Source: Flavobacteriaceae bacterium YJPT1-3
GTDB taxonomy: Bacteria; Bacteroidota; Bacteroidia; Flavobacteriales; Flavobacteriaceae
NCBI GenBank assembly: GCA_029866965.1
Contig: CP123444.1
Span: 2,397,501 to 2,461,500 of the forward strand
DNA length: 64,000 nt
Direction of reading: 5' to 3'
Below, one piece after another: positions 9,479 to 17,978 of the stretch. Each line of letters begins with the position of its first letter. Positions within the stretch are counted from its first letter, which is position 1. The notes under the pieces are model-generated. The model searched no databases, was not told the origin of the DNA, and saw only the letters and a program-made list of their open reading frames with translations. A program made the translations under genes and the position numbers.

Positions 9479-10378
9479 TTAGTTTTGGTGGTTAGTCAGT
9501 TGTAAAAATTGCTCTTCCAGGCTTTCTTTCCGTTTGATCAAATGGGTGAGTATCACCCCTTTTTTGAACAATTGCGCATTGAGCGCCTCCGCCTCTAAGG
9601 GGGCTTCTAAGAATGCAGTAACCAAATCCCCTTCTTCCTTCAACTTGGCTATTTCCGGAATATCTTGCAGTGCCGTGATCAACTGATCGCGATGTGCTGT
9701 TTTTAACTCGAAAAATCCGTGACTCGCATTCATTTCATCCACCCGACCCGAATACAGCTTAACTCCTTTTCGAATGATCACCACATGGGTGCAGACTTTT
9801 TCTACTTCGTCCAGGAGGTGGGAGGCCAATAAGATGGTGGTACCATCTGCAGCAATTTTCTTAATGATTTCCCGTATCTGATGAATTCCCTGAGGGTCTA
9901 GGCCATTCGTTGGCTCATCAAGGATTAATATTTCGGGATCGTTGAGCAAGGCAGAAGCGATCGCTAGCCGCTGCTTCATCCCCAAACTGAAGGTGCTGAA
10001 CTTACTGTTCTTTCGCTCCAGCAGACCAACGATTTCCAACTTTTCTTCAATTTTATCCGGAGCGACACCTTTAATGGTGCAGACCAAGCTGAGGTTCTGC
10101 TTAGCGGTCATGTACGGATAGAAGTTAGGACGCTCAATGATGGCTCCTACCTTTTTAAGAGCTTCATGCGTGCTTTCTGAACCATCAAACCAATGAAAGG
10201 ATCCCGCGCTGGGATTGACTACATTGAGCACCATGCCCAGGGTGGTCGATTTCCCGCTCCCGTTAGGACCTAGAATTCCGTAGACATTGCCTTTTTGAAT
10301 GGTGAATGAAAGATCTTTTACTGCGGTGATGGGGCCAAATTGTTTGGTGAGGCCCTTGAGCGTAAGAATTGTTTCCAA
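9479..10378 (-). CDS. ABC transporter ATP-binding protein
   Basis: Full nucleotide-binding domain: Walker A GPNGSGKST, signature TFSLGMKQRLAIA, Walker B EILILDEPTNGLDPQG and switch histidine in LLASHLLDEV. The C-terminal 80 residues are the usual extension of ABC-2 exporters. The start is uncertain: a TTG at 10376-10378 gives the family-typical N terminus METILTLKGLTKQFG and is preferred; an ATG at 10403-10405 would add nine residues. Forms an operon with the permease gene, and is divergent from the kinase-like gene about 100 bp away. Confidence 0.88.
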   Translation of the reverse strand: METILTLKGLTKQFGPITAVKDLSFTIQKGNVYGILGPNGSGKSTTLGMVLNVVNPSAGSFHWFDGSESTHEALKKVGAIIERPNFYPYMTAKQNLSLVCTIKGVAPDKIEEKLEIVGLLERKNSKFSTFSLGMKQRLAIASALLNDPEILILDEPTNGLDPQGIHQIREIIKKIAADGTTILLASHLLDEVEKVCTHVVIIRKGVKLYSGRVDEMNASHGFFELKTAHRDQLITALQDIPEIAKLKEEGDLVTAFLEAPLEAEALNAQLFKKGVILTHLIKRKESLEEQFLQLTNHQN

Positions 10379-10453
10379 GAATGATTTTGTTTGGTTGCTG
10401 CCCATAAGACGAGCAGCGACGGCATTTGTTACAGCCGTGGCTAGAAATCTACC

Positions 10454-10461
10454 TATCTTTG
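10454..10461 (+). promoter_or_regulatory. Candidate -7 promoter box for the kinase-like gene
   Basis: TATCTTTG matches TAnnTTTG exactly and lies 18 bp before the ATG at 10480. No TTTG is found at the right distance upstream, so only the -7 element supports it. Confidence 0.4.
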
Positions 10462-10479
10462 CGCCAAGCAGCAGCTGAT

Positions 10480-11553
10480 ATGGAAGAGAAATTGATGTCA
10501 AAGAAGAAACCCACCTACCCGGTGGGAGAGAGCTTACAATCTTATTTGGACAAGTACAATCGAAGTACCCGAATTCCCATTCGCTACGATGATCTGCTAC
10601 GCTTTGCCGGCGGAGTTACGGTCTATGACAAAAATGATGAGGATACGCTGTGGATCAGTGTATACTATCCGGAATACGAACGGGAAGATCTTGAAAATCA
10701 CTTGAAGCGGGTCTACACCTTGTTGTATTCTGACGGTAACGAAGACATCCTGCCGTTCATCTCTGTAGGTGCAATCGATTACTGCACCTTTGGTAACTCC
10801 AAACCTTTCCGGGTCAAGATCAAGAATGTCTTCAACGACAATTATGTGTACTTCTACGTCAAGCGAGCGGATGCCAGCCGGATTTACGGTCTCGAACTTG
10901 AACACATTCTTTCTCCAAACCGGATCAATTTTCTGGTTTCAGAAGATACCTTGATTGAAGAACACATCGCCGGAATTCCAGGTGATGTTTTTATCGACGA
11001 CTATTTAGAAGAATGTGACGACTTCGGGAAAGCCCAGTTAGCCAAAGAGTTCGTCAAATTCAATGAACGCTGCATGATCCTGCTCCTTGGCGATATGCGT
11101 TCGTATAATTATGTAGTAATTCCCACCCACGATTTTGACCACATTAAGTATAAAATTCGAGCTATTGATTTTGATCAGCAATGCTTTGAGGGCAATTTCA
11201 AGGTCTATCGTCCACATTTTTTCAAAGAAAACTTCAAAATGGTCGATCTGGTATCCAGCCGATTGAAGAATACCGCCATCACCCAATATCAAAAAGAAGA
11301 GCGTGCCTTAATGGCTAAACGTGCGATCAATTCAAGCAGCCGATTGAAACGACTACTGCGCTGTATGAAGAAAGACCGGATTTCCACCCACGAAAATCTA
11401 AAGCGACTTCGAAAGGAACTTTACGCCTTCACCATGGACGTGAAGTTCAAGCGCTCCAAATCGATGGGACAGATCGTAGACACCGCCATACAGTTTGTCA
11501 AACGGAATTATGAAGATATCAGCATGAAGCGCCTGCTCGACGACTCTTTCTAA
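10480..11553 (+). CDS. Conserved protein of unknown function with protein-kinase-like motif layout
   Basis: I do not recognise this as a named family. About 357 residues, soluble, no signal peptide. Residue order resembles kinase/phosphotransferase folds: K128 in YFYVKRAD (ATP lysine), E139/E141 in GLELEH (helix C acid), a hinge-like LIEEHIAGIPGD, D205 and N210 in GDMRSYN (catalytic loop), and D230/D232 in IDFD (metal-binding, DFG-like). The last 120 residues are basic and helical. A start at 10495 (MSKKK) is also possible and is preceded by a purine-rich stretch. It converges with the nucleoid protein gene, overlapping it by 4 bp. Kinase activity is inference. Confidence 0.6.
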   Translation: MEEKLMSKKKPTYPVGESLQSYLDKYNRSTRIPIRYDDLLRFAGGVTVYDKNDEDTLWISVYYPEYEREDLENHLKRVYTLLYSDGNEDILPFISVGAIDYCTFGNSKPFRVKIKNVFNDNYVYFYVKRADASRIYGLELEHILSPNRINFLVSEDTLIEEHIAGIPGDVFIDDYLEECDDFGKAQLAKEFVKFNERCMILLLGDMRSYNYVVIPTHDFDHIKYKIRAIDFDQQCFEGNFKVYRPHFFKENFKMVDLVSSRLKNTAITQYQKEERALMAKRAINSSSRLKRLLRCMKKDRISTHENLKRLRKELYAFTMDVKFKRSKSMGQIVDTAIQFVKRNYEDISMKRLLDDSF

Positions 11554-12608
11554 GATTTTTGCTCTTTATTGAAATAGACGAGGTAGTAGTACATCTGCTT
11601 TTCCTCATCCCATCCCTTTTCCACAAACTTATCGGCGCTTTCCGCATTGATGAAGTCCATCTTGATCTGGATGTTCGTATCCAAATTGATCACGTTCTTC
11701 ATCTTCTTTCGCGCTGCAGTGACCGCTGTATTGGCGATTGGGAAGGTGGTTAGGTCTTCAATTTTGTACTTGGGGGCTTTTTCGGTCTTGTAATGGCGAA
11801 ATTCAGGAATAAGATCCGGGTTCTCCATGACCTCATTCACAAAGGCGGTTTCCTCAAACTGATCATTTTTGGCAAAGTGATTGACCGCTCGGTTCATAAA
11901 AAGCACTTCTTCCTTCTTGTCTTCGGCCGGAAGTACTACGTCTTTGGCAAAGTCCTGACAAAATTTAAGGTATTTTTTGGTATAGAAATTATCGTCGGCC
12001 AATACCCCTACACCCAGAAATTGTTCCAGCCAGTACTTAGCATCGTATCGATTGCTATCCACTGAAAGGATTTTGTAACCGGCCTCTTCCTCCGTATTGA
12101 AGATCAGGCAACCTTTATCCAATTTGTTTAGGTTCACGCCTTGTTCGAGTAGGAGTTCCAGGTCTTCACCGCTTTCGCGAAAGCGTAAAAAGTCTTGTTT
12201 AAGCTCACTTTTGAATATGCCCAGCACATCGATTTTTTGATTGTCGAGCATTACGTTACGGATGTAACTTACGTAGACCTCGCCACTCTTGATGTGAGGA
12301 TGATTGCTCTGCTCGTAAAGGTGTTTGGCGATCTTGACCGAGACCGGGTGCACGCGCTCCGGATTGGAGAACACCTCTTTAGCCAAGGCGAAGAGGGGAT
12401 GAAACTCCAGATCGGCCTCGTGTTCAAAATGGTAATAATTCTCCTCCTTTTCTCGAAACGGTTTGAAGAAATACTCTTTCAATAAGGCGTTCAACTCGTC
12501 GTTCAGCGGATATTGATTCTGGGAAGTGAAATAGCCCTCAGCGCGGCTTTGATTGCCTACGCGATGAATGCTTAAACTCTCCAGTTGAGCAGAAAATAGA
12601 TTGATCAT
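11550..12608 (-). CDS. Nucleoid-associated protein, NdpA/YejK family
   Basis: 352 residues matching the NdpA (37-kDa nucleoid-associated protein) family over its full length: N-terminal LESLSIHRVGNQ, central HPVSVKIAKHLYEQ and YVSYIRNVMLDNQKIDVLGIFKSE, and C-terminal VINLDTNIQIKMDF. Members bind DNA or sit on the nucleoid; in Bacteroidota the exact role is unknown. ATG at 12606-12608. Its last 4 bp overlap the end of the convergent kinase-like gene. Carries one iterated palindrome, read F-R-E-S. Confidence 0.8.
   Translation of the reverse strand: MINLFSAQLESLSIHRVGNQSRAEGYFTSQNQYPLNDELNALLKEYFFKPFREKEENYYHFEHEADLEFHPLFALAKEVFSNPERVHPVSVKIAKHLYEQSNHPHIKSGEVYVSYIRNVMLDNQKIDVLGIFKSELKQDFLRFRESGEDLELLLEQGVNLNKLDKGCLIFNTEEEAGYKILSVDSNRYDAKYWLEQFLGVGVLADDNFYTKKYLKFCQDFAKDVVLPAEDKKEEVLFMNRAVNHFAKNDQFEETAFVNEVMENPDLIPEFRHYKTEKAPKYKIEDLTTFPIANTAVTAARKKMKNVINLDTNIQIKMDFINAESADKFVEKGWDEEKQMYYYLVYFNKEQKS
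12171..12184. repeat. Iterated palindrome, perfect copy 3
   Basis: GCTTTCGCGAAAGC inside the nucleoid-associated protein gene, read in the R-F-R-E-S phase. Confidence 0.85.
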
Positions 12609-12652
12609 AGAATTTGGGAACGTATATTATGTTAGCGGAATAAGGGCTCGCC

Positions 12653-13177
12653 TTAATTCCAGTTTTCATCAAAGTCCAGATTGTCCAGATCTTCGATATC
12701 GTAATCATCATTAAAGTCGGCATCCAAATCATCCTCTTCCTCCAGAGACTCACCGGCTTGGAAACCGCGTTCAGGGGCTAGCGGAGGTAAGGTGCCGTGG
12801 GCAAACATTAAATTGGGATAGGAGGCTCCGGGTTCCGGTTCTACCATATCAGCCAATTCTACCAAAAATGTCCACATGTTTAGAAAATCATAGAGGTAGA
12901 TAAAGCGGGTCTGCTCTTTGGATGCGACATCCTTGATCAGGGTATCCTGCATCGTACGCACTGGCTTGGAACTCTCACTCATATCGAATAGAGAGATCTC
13001 TTCTCCTTGATGCCATTCTTCATTACTTAGGTAAAAAGAGGCCATTTCCTGCCCCTCCAACCCGAAGGATTGACTGATGACATCATGCAAGTCTTCCAGG
13101 GTAGCATCACCGGATATTTCCAGATCTCTAAAAATATCTTCCTCGGCGTCCAAAATGGCTCTAAAACGGTAGATCAT
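12653..13177 (-). CDS. pRiA4b ORF-3-like / IS1096 passenger TnpR-like protein
   Basis: 174 residues with the pRiA4b ORF-3 fold (PF07929): MIYRFRAIL start, LHDVISQSFGLEGQEMASFYL in the middle split by an acidic loop, and FIYLYDFLNMWTFLVEL near residue 95. The C-terminal 50 residues are very acidic (Asp/Glu/Asn rich). The family name comes from plasmid and transposon copies, but no transposase, terminal repeat or plasmid gene lies nearby, so this is a resident chromosomal member. Function unknown. Confidence 0.7.
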   Translation of the reverse strand: MIYRFRAILDAEEDIFRDLEISGDATLEDLHDVISQSFGLEGQEMASFYLSNEEWHQGEEISLFDMSESSKPVRTMQDTLIKDVASKEQTRFIYLYDFLNMWTFLVELADMVEPEPGASYPNLMFAHGTLPPLAPERGFQAGESLEEEDDLDADFNDDYDIEDLDNLDFDENWN

Positions 13178-13221
13178 AGTGTGCGGTATTGACCAGCAAA
13201 TTTAAGCAGCCAAAATGGCTT

Positions 13222-14271
13222 TTAAGCCTTGACGGCATCTCTTTTTGGAAAAGTTTCTAACAGCAAATAAAATTGAACACCAAACAGTAGCGCTGCCACA
13301 ATGAGATGCACGGGCTGTGTGGTGAACGGGAAGTCGAAATAGTACATGACCGTTCCGCTTAAGATTTCTAGTCCGAGCAAAAGTAGCACCCAATTGGTAA
13401 GGGAATAACCCAACGCTCGTTTTTTGTTGCGCATAAAGAGAAACAGATTGAGCAACAGGACTAAAATACTAAAACTGCGATGCAGGTAGAAGACGACTTC
13501 CGGATCGTTTAACCAGAGTGATTTAGCGGCATATCCCACCTGATCGATCCGCTCATCCACAAATTGACGCACCTGTGTTCCCATAATGATCTGGATTAGG
13601 GTCAATATCAGGGCCAGTAAAACCAGGTACTTAAATGGGCGATCGTATTTTGTTCCCAATCGACCACTACTGAAGGAGGCCTCCAGGAGTTGCATGCGTG
13701 AGGTATAGAGCAGGTAGATCAACAGCGCCACAATGAGTAGAGCCATAACCATGTGGATGGTAATACGCACTGGAGCCAATACGGAATAGACCACGGTGGC
13801 GCCCAACCAGCCCTGAAATCCCATCATGACTACGGCAAGCCAGGACAAGTAAACGATGCGTCTTTTGAGTCGCCATTGACTGAACGACAAAACGGCCATC
13901 ACGAGTACGACCAGTCCGGCCAGTGCCCCCAGCAAGCGGTTGATGTATTCAATCCAGGTGTGCCAGGGGTTAAAGATGGCATAGTCGTGCTTATCGTATT
14001 GCTCCCAGTTCGCTTTCGCGAAAGCCTCACCGGAAATAAAGTCGCTGGAAGCAACCTGTAGTGATTCTTCCCGGATGATCACCTGCCCGGCCTCATACTC
14101 GGTATTGGGCTGCCAGGCCAAGGCACTGGCCTCGGTAGGAGGAATCCAATAGCCGAAACATTTCGGCCAGTCCGGGCACCCCATACCGCTACCGGTCATC
14201 CGGACCACCGCTCCGGCAATGATGACCAGATAAACTAAAACAAGCGCTATTTTAACCGATTTTCTGTACAT
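13222..14271 (-). CDS. ctaA: Heme A synthase, COX15/CtaA family
   Basis: Polytopic inner-membrane protein of 349 residues with eight hydrophobic helices. The N terminus carries the family signature VVRMTGSGMGCPDWPKCFG; conserved heme-binding histidines lie in WIEYINRLLG-type, ITIHMVMAL, FYLHRSFSI and QPVHLIVA helices (the first of these is W-H-T-W-I-E here). The enzyme oxidises heme O to heme A for cytochrome oxidase. Start at the ATG 14269-14271, which overlaps the stop of the CCA-adding enzyme gene (TGATG), indicating translational coupling. Residues 65-95 are a periplasmic loop containing A-F-A-K-A from the iterated palindrome. Confidence 0.88.
   Translation of the reverse strand: MYRKSVKIALVLVYLVIIAGAVVRMTGSGMGCPDWPKCFGYWIPPTEASALAWQPNTEYEAGQVIIREESLQVASSDFISGEAFAKANWEQYDKHDYAIFNPWHTWIEYINRLLGALAGLVVLVMAVLSFSQWRLKRRIVYLSWLAVVMMGFQGWLGATVVYSVLAPVRITIHMVMALLIVALLIYLLYTSRMQLLEASFSSGRLGTKYDRPFKYLVLLALILTLIQIIMGTQVRQFVDERIDQVGYAAKSLWLNDPEVVFYLHRSFSILVLLLNLFLFMRNKKRALGYSLTNWVLLLLGLEILSGTVMYYFDFPFTTQPVHLIVAALLFGVQFYLLLETFPKRDAVKA
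14012..14025. repeat. Iterated palindrome, perfect copy 4
   Basis: GCTTTCGCGAAAGC inside the heme A synthase gene, read A-F-A-K-A in a periplasmic loop. Confidence 0.85.
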
Positions 14272-15698
14272 CAACTTACGGGTTGCAGACCTAAGGCCTT
14301 GCCCTTTTTGAGCATGTAGGCATGAGCCTCTTCGTGATTATTAGCAATTTCTCCTTCCAGGATCGCCTCTTTGATAGCATCTTTGATCAGGCCGATCTCG
14401 CGGGATGGTTTGATCCCAAAAGTATTCATGATCTCTTCGCCACTGACCGGAGGTTGGAAATTGCGAATGTGATCTCGCTCCTCCACCTCTTTGATTTTCT
14501 GGCGCACCTTTTTAAAATTATTATGGTATTTGCGGTAGCGCTTCGGGTTTTTTGTAGTGATATCGGCCTCGCACAGGGTCATGAGATCGTCCAGATAGTC
14601 TCCGGCGTCAAAAATGAGTCGGCGTACCGCGCTGTCCGTCACAAATTCTTCTGCGATGACAATAGGTCGCGAACTCATAAGGACCATCTTTTGAACGAAT
14701 TTCATCTTTTCATTCAAAGGCATTTTGAGCCGTTTAAACAACTTATAAACCATCTTGGCACCCACAAATTCATGTCCGTGAAAGGTCCAGCCGATCTTTT
14801 TATCAAAACGTTTGGTGGGAGCCTTACCAATATCGTGTAGCAGTGCAGCCCAGCGCAACCAGAGGTTATCGGTATGCTGAGCGATATTATCTACCACTTC
14901 CAGGGTGTGGTAAAAATTGTCCTTATGGCGCTGGCCTTCTTTCTCGTCAATCCCTTTAAGGGCAGTCAATTCAGGGAGGATGCGTTGCAGCAATCCGGTC
15001 TTTTCCAACAAGGCAAATCCGGTAGAAGGTGTATTACTGGCCAGGATTTTATGGAGCTCATCCACAATGCGCTCCCGTGTAATGATATCAATGCGTTGCT
15101 TATTGGCTTTAATGGCAGAAAGCGACTTTTTTTCGATGGTAAAATCCAGCTGGGTGGCAAAACGAATGGCCCGCATCATCCGTAAGGGATCATCACTGTA
15201 GGTAATATCAGGATCGAGGGGAGTACGAATGATCTTATGCTTGAGGTCGCTAAGACCATCGAAGGGGTCGAGTAATTGGCCTTCCTCTTTCCCGGTGAGT
15301 CCAATGGCCAGGGCATTGATGGTAAAATCCCTTCGATTCTGATCGTCTTCCAACGTGCCGCTCTCGACCTGTGGATTGCGACTGTCTGGTGAATACGATT
15401 CTTTACGGGCCCCCACAAACTCCACTTCCTGATCCTGAAAGCGGAGCATGGCCGTACCGTAGGTTTTAAATACCTGAACTTTAGTCTTCTCGGGTAATTC
15501 TTTAGCGGTGGCCTTGGCTAAGGCGATACCACTGCCTACGGCAACGATATCAATGTCTTTAGCGATTCCACGTTTTAGGAGCAGATCACGCACGTAACCA
15601 CCAATGACATAGGCATCCACCTCAAGGGTGTTGGCCGCTTGTCGTATGTGTTGAAAAATCTCTTGGGAAATGGCGTGATTATAATCGCTTTCGTTCAC
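14271..15698 (-). CDS. cca: CCA tRNA nucleotidyltransferase (poly(A) polymerase family, HD domain)
   Basis: 475 residues. The nucleotidyltransferase head carries YVIGGYVRDLLLKR and the metal site DIDIVAVG, followed by RRDFTINALAIGL, then an RNA-binding helical region, and a C-terminal HD phosphohydrolase domain with ALLHDIGKAPTKRF. It adds or repairs the CCA end of tRNAs. The start is GTG (15696-15698), lying 4 bp after the stop of the threonylcarbamoyl-AMP synthase gene; no ATG fits. Coupled to ctaA by a 1-bp overlap. Confidence 0.9.
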   Translation of the reverse strand: MNESDYNHAISQEIFQHIRQAANTLEVDAYVIGGYVRDLLLKRGIAKDIDIVAVGSGIALAKATAKELPEKTKVQVFKTYGTAMLRFQDQEVEFVGARKESYSPDSRNPQVESGTLEDDQNRRDFTINALAIGLTGKEEGQLLDPFDGLSDLKHKIIRTPLDPDITYSDDPLRMMRAIRFATQLDFTIEKKSLSAIKANKQRIDIITRERIVDELHKILASNTPSTGFALLEKTGLLQRILPELTALKGIDEKEGQRHKDNFYHTLEVVDNIAQHTDNLWLRWAALLHDIGKAPTKRFDKKIGWTFHGHEFVGAKMVYKLFKRLKMPLNEKMKFVQKMVLMSSRPIVIAEEFVTDSAVRRLIFDAGDYLDDLMTLCEADITTKNPKRYRKYHNNFKKVRQKIKEVEERDHIRNFQPPVSGEEIMNTFGIKPSREIGLIKDAIKEAILEGEIANNHEEAHAYMLKKGKALGLQPVS

Positions 15699-15702
15699 CG
15701 TT

Positions 15703-16263
15703 CTATGTTCTCAGCACCTGCACCTCACCCTGACTCGATAACTTAATAATGGCGGAGGGTTTAGCCGGTTTTTTTTTGTCCGGCAAATTTACGATATAGT
15801 CCACGCCCTCCAAAATAGCCGGATCGATTTCTTTGTAGGATTTCGGGGCCGGCTGACCACTGATATTGGCAGAGGTGGAGACCAGGGGACCTTTCAATTT
15901 TCGAATCAATCGTTCACAAAATCGATCTTTGGTCACCCGTACGGCTAGGGTGTCATCCTCAGCCACTAAATTTTCAGCTACGTGTCTGGGTTTGTCGTAA
16001 ATGATGGTGGTTGGTTTTCGAGCGTATTTGAGGATATCATAGGCGACCTCCGGGATGTCCTGCACGTATTGGTTGAGCATCTTAAAATCACTGACCAGGC
16101 AGATCATGGCTTTATTTTCAGCCCGTTGCTTTAGAGCGTAAATTTTACTGACGGCCTCGGCATTGGTGGCATCACATCCAATACCCCAAATAGTATCGGT
16201 AGGATACACGATAATACCGCCCTGCTTGAGTACGGTATACGCTTGAGAAAGTTGTTCGTCCAT
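15703..16263 (-). CDS. L-threonylcarbamoyladenylate synthase (Sua5/YciO/YrdC)
   Basis: 186 residues of the YrdC-type fold: GGIIVYPTDTIWGIGCDATN, the kxR-like KIYALKQRAENKAMICLV, and SANISGQPAPKSY. It makes threonylcarbamoyl-AMP from threonine, bicarbonate and ATP for t6A37 modification of tRNA. The ATG at 16261-16263 is used; an upstream TTG at 16272 lies inside the -7 box. First gene of the tRNA-linked operon with cca and ctaA. Confidence 0.88.
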   Translation of the reverse strand: MDEQLSQAYTVLKQGGIIVYPTDTIWGIGCDATNAEAVSKIYALKQRAENKAMICLVSDFKMLNQYVQDIPEVAYDILKYARKPTTIIYDKPRHVAENLVAEDDTLAVRVTKDRFCERLIRKLKGPLVSTSANISGQPAPKSYKEIDPAILEGVDYIVNLPDKKKPAKPSAIIKLSSQGEVQVLRT

Positions 16264-16269
16264 AGGGTT

Positions 16270-16277
16270 CAAAGGTA
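16270..16277 (-). promoter_or_regulatory. -7 promoter box of the threonylcarbamoyl-AMP synthase operon
   Basis: TACCTTTG on the minus strand is a perfect TAnnTTTG box ending only 6 bp before the ATG at 16263, so the transcript would be leaderless or nearly so. No clear -33 TTG. Confidence 0.5.
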
Positions 16278-16389
16278 AATCATACCGGCTAGACTCACAC
16301 TTTTTCCCAAGGACCTCTGCATCTTTTCTTGCATTTCAAACCAGGCAGTAGCTATACCTTCTAGTTCCACATCACTAGGAGGAATGTTG

Positions 16390-16397
16390 TAGCTTTG
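16390..16397 (+). promoter_or_regulatory. -7 promoter box of the LPS kinase gene
   Basis: TAGCTTTG (perfect TAnnTTTG) ends 4 bp before the ATG at 16402, again giving a leaderless or nearly leaderless mRNA. It is back-to-back with the minus-strand promoter at 16270. Confidence 0.5.
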
Positions 16398-16401
16398 CGC
16401 C

Positions 16402-17157
16402 ATGCAATGGACCATCGATCCGGCCTACCGTACCAAGCGTGATTCCCTACAGGGTCTGCTGGAGCAATTTGAGCAATCTTCGCATGAACTGGGCGATGGG
16501 AATCGAAATATCATCAGAGTGCTACCGCTGGACAAGGAAGAGGTGGCGATCAAGTCGTTTAAGGTGCCGCACCTGGTCAACCGATGGGTGTACCGGTTCT
16601 TCCGTAAATCAAAGGCGCAACGCTCTTTTGAATATGCCCAGATCTTAATTCAGAAACAAATAGGTACTCCCGCTCCGGTGGCCTTTGGTGAAGAGAAACA
16701 GGGACTCCTTTTTGGAAGAAGTGTTTACATCAGTAGGTTCGTCCATGCCGATTTGACCTATCGCGAACTCATCCATCAACCGGATTACCCGAATCGTACA
16801 GAATTGCTACGTGCTTTTACACGCTTTACCTTTGATTTGCATGAAAAGGGAATCCATTTTCTGGATCACAGTCCGGGAAATACCCTGATCGTACTGAGTG
16901 CTTCCGGGCCTGTATTTTATTTGGTCGATCTCAATCGGATGGAGTTTGGAACTCTGGACCTCCAAACCCGATTAAAGAATTTCTCCAGACTGACGCCCAA
17001 GCGGGAGATGGTTAAAATAATGGCCACGGAGTATGCGCGACTGATCGATCAGGACGAACAAATGATCTTTGATCACATGTGGGCCTATACCCAAGCGTTT
17101 CGCAAGCGTTTTGAGAACAAAAAGAAATGGAAGCGCACCGTATTGGGCCGAAAATAA
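16402..17157 (+). CDS. Lipopolysaccharide kinase InaA/KdkA family protein
   Basis: 251 residues of the small bacterial sugar-kinase family related to Kdo kinase and WaaP/InaA: a lysine in EVAIKSFKVPHLVNRWVYRF, helical lobe with SFEYAQILIQKQIGTPAP, catalytic loop HFLDHSPGNTLI and metal acid in YLVDLNRMEF. It probably phosphorylates an LPS inner-core sugar (Kdo) on the cytoplasmic side. Its stop abuts the stop of the convergent glycosyltransferase gene with no gap, and a second glycosyltransferase follows, which supports an LPS core role. Confidence 0.8.
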   Translation: MQWTIDPAYRTKRDSLQGLLEQFEQSSHELGDGNRNIIRVLPLDKEEVAIKSFKVPHLVNRWVYRFFRKSKAQRSFEYAQILIQKQIGTPAPVAFGEEKQGLLFGRSVYISRFVHADLTYRELIHQPDYPNRTELLRAFTRFTFDLHEKGIHFLDHSPGNTLIVLSASGPVFYLVDLNRMEFGTLDLQTRLKNFSRLTPKREMVKIMATEYARLIDQDEQMIFDHMWAYTQAFRKRFENKKKWKRTVLGRK

Positions 17158-17916
17158 CTACTTCAGATCTCGCCGAAATAGCCAAACCTTTACGTAGCGA
17201 ATAAAAATACTGTAGCTACGCAGGTAGCTGATCGTAAATCCGACTACGCCTTCGCGAAAGCCTTGCTGAATAAAGTAATGCCTAAAAAAACGCCAAAAGG
17301 GTTTGACTACAAAATGGTAGGGCGTCAGCGTTCCGGTGATCTTGTCGTATTCCATAGCTTGCCAGGTGGCATATCGATTCAATTTGGCCACATGCTCATC
17401 TATAGAACGATAGGTATTATGATGAATGCGGGATTTTAGGTAAGAAAAGCGTCCATCTCCTTGTATTTCTTCATGTACTAGTTTGTCTTCGTAGCGGCAG
17501 GAATCCCTTCGAAAAAGCCGGATAACTTTGTCATTTTGCCAGCCACTGAAATGCACTTCTTTTCCCATAAAATGATTTTTACGGTAGATCCAGAAGCCTA
17601 GGATCTCTTCGGCTATGGGACCGGCCAGCAGGTGCTGAATTTCTTCTTTGAGGTCTGTGGTGATGCGTTCGTCGGCATCTAAAAGCAGAATCCACTCGTG
17701 AGTCGCCTGAGGGATGGCCCAATTCTTCTGGCGGGCACTGGTGGTGTACTGATGCTGAAGGATACGGGAGGCATAGGCTCTTGCGATCTCCACCGTTTGA
17801 TCCGTAGAAAAAGAATCCACCACCAGTATCTCATCGGCAAAGGCCACAGATTCCAGCGCTCCGGCAATGTGGTGCTCTTCGTTATAACAGGGAATGATGG
17901 CTGTCAGTTTCCGCAT
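17158..17916 (-). CDS. Glycosyltransferase family 2, WaaE/LgtF-like
   Basis: 252 residues, GT-A fold: ITAIIPCYNEEHHIAGALESV, LVVDSFSTDQTVEIA, and the DxD site LLLDADERI. The C-terminal part (SRIHHNTYRSIDEHVAKLNRY, then an amphipathic FWRFFRHYF segment) matches LPS core beta-1,4-glucosyltransferases of the WaaE/KdtX type. Likely adds a sugar to the LPS core at the inner face of the membrane. Neighbours: LPS kinase (convergent, abutting) and another GT2 (divergent). Contains a one-mismatch palindrome copy. Confidence 0.85.
   Translation of the reverse strand: MRKLTAIIPCYNEEHHIAGALESVAFADEILVVDSFSTDQTVEIARAYASRILQHQYTTSARQKNWAIPQATHEWILLLDADERITTDLKEEIQHLLAGPIAEEILGFWIYRKNHFMGKEVHFSGWQNDKVIRLFRRDSCRYEDKLVHEEIQGDGRFSYLKSRIHHNTYRSIDEHVAKLNRYATWQAMEYDKITGTLTPYHFVVKPFWRFFRHYFIQQGFREGVVGFTISYLRSYSIFIRYVKVWLFRRDLK
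17248..17261. repeat. Iterated palindrome, one-mismatch copy
   Basis: GCCTTCGCGAAAGC, one base from the consensus, within the WaaE-like gene, read G-F-R-E-G. Confidence 0.6.
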
Positions 17917-17921
17917 GCTGA

Positions 17922-17954
17922 CAAAATTACATTTTAAAGGAGGGATACCTCAAA
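17922..17954 (-). promoter_or_regulatory. Promoter of the WaaE-like gene
   Basis: On the minus strand TTTG (17951-17954), a 21-bp spacer and TAATTTTG (17922-17929). The -7 box ends 5 bp before the ATG at 17916, another near-leaderless arrangement. It overlaps the divergent promoter at 17960. Confidence 0.55.
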
Positions 17955-17959
17955 AAACT

Positions 17960-17967
17960 TACTTTTG
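17960..17967 (+). promoter_or_regulatory. -7 promoter box of the second GT2 gene
   Basis: TACTTTTG matches TAnnTTTG and ends 11 bp before the ATG at 17979. Only the -7 element is clear. Confidence 0.45.
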
Positions 17968-17978
17968 TAGCAGAATTT

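Noticed and set aside
12653-13177. Mobile element at the pRiA4b ORF-3-like gene
   Set aside because: No transposase, terminal inverted repeats or target duplications in the flanks.
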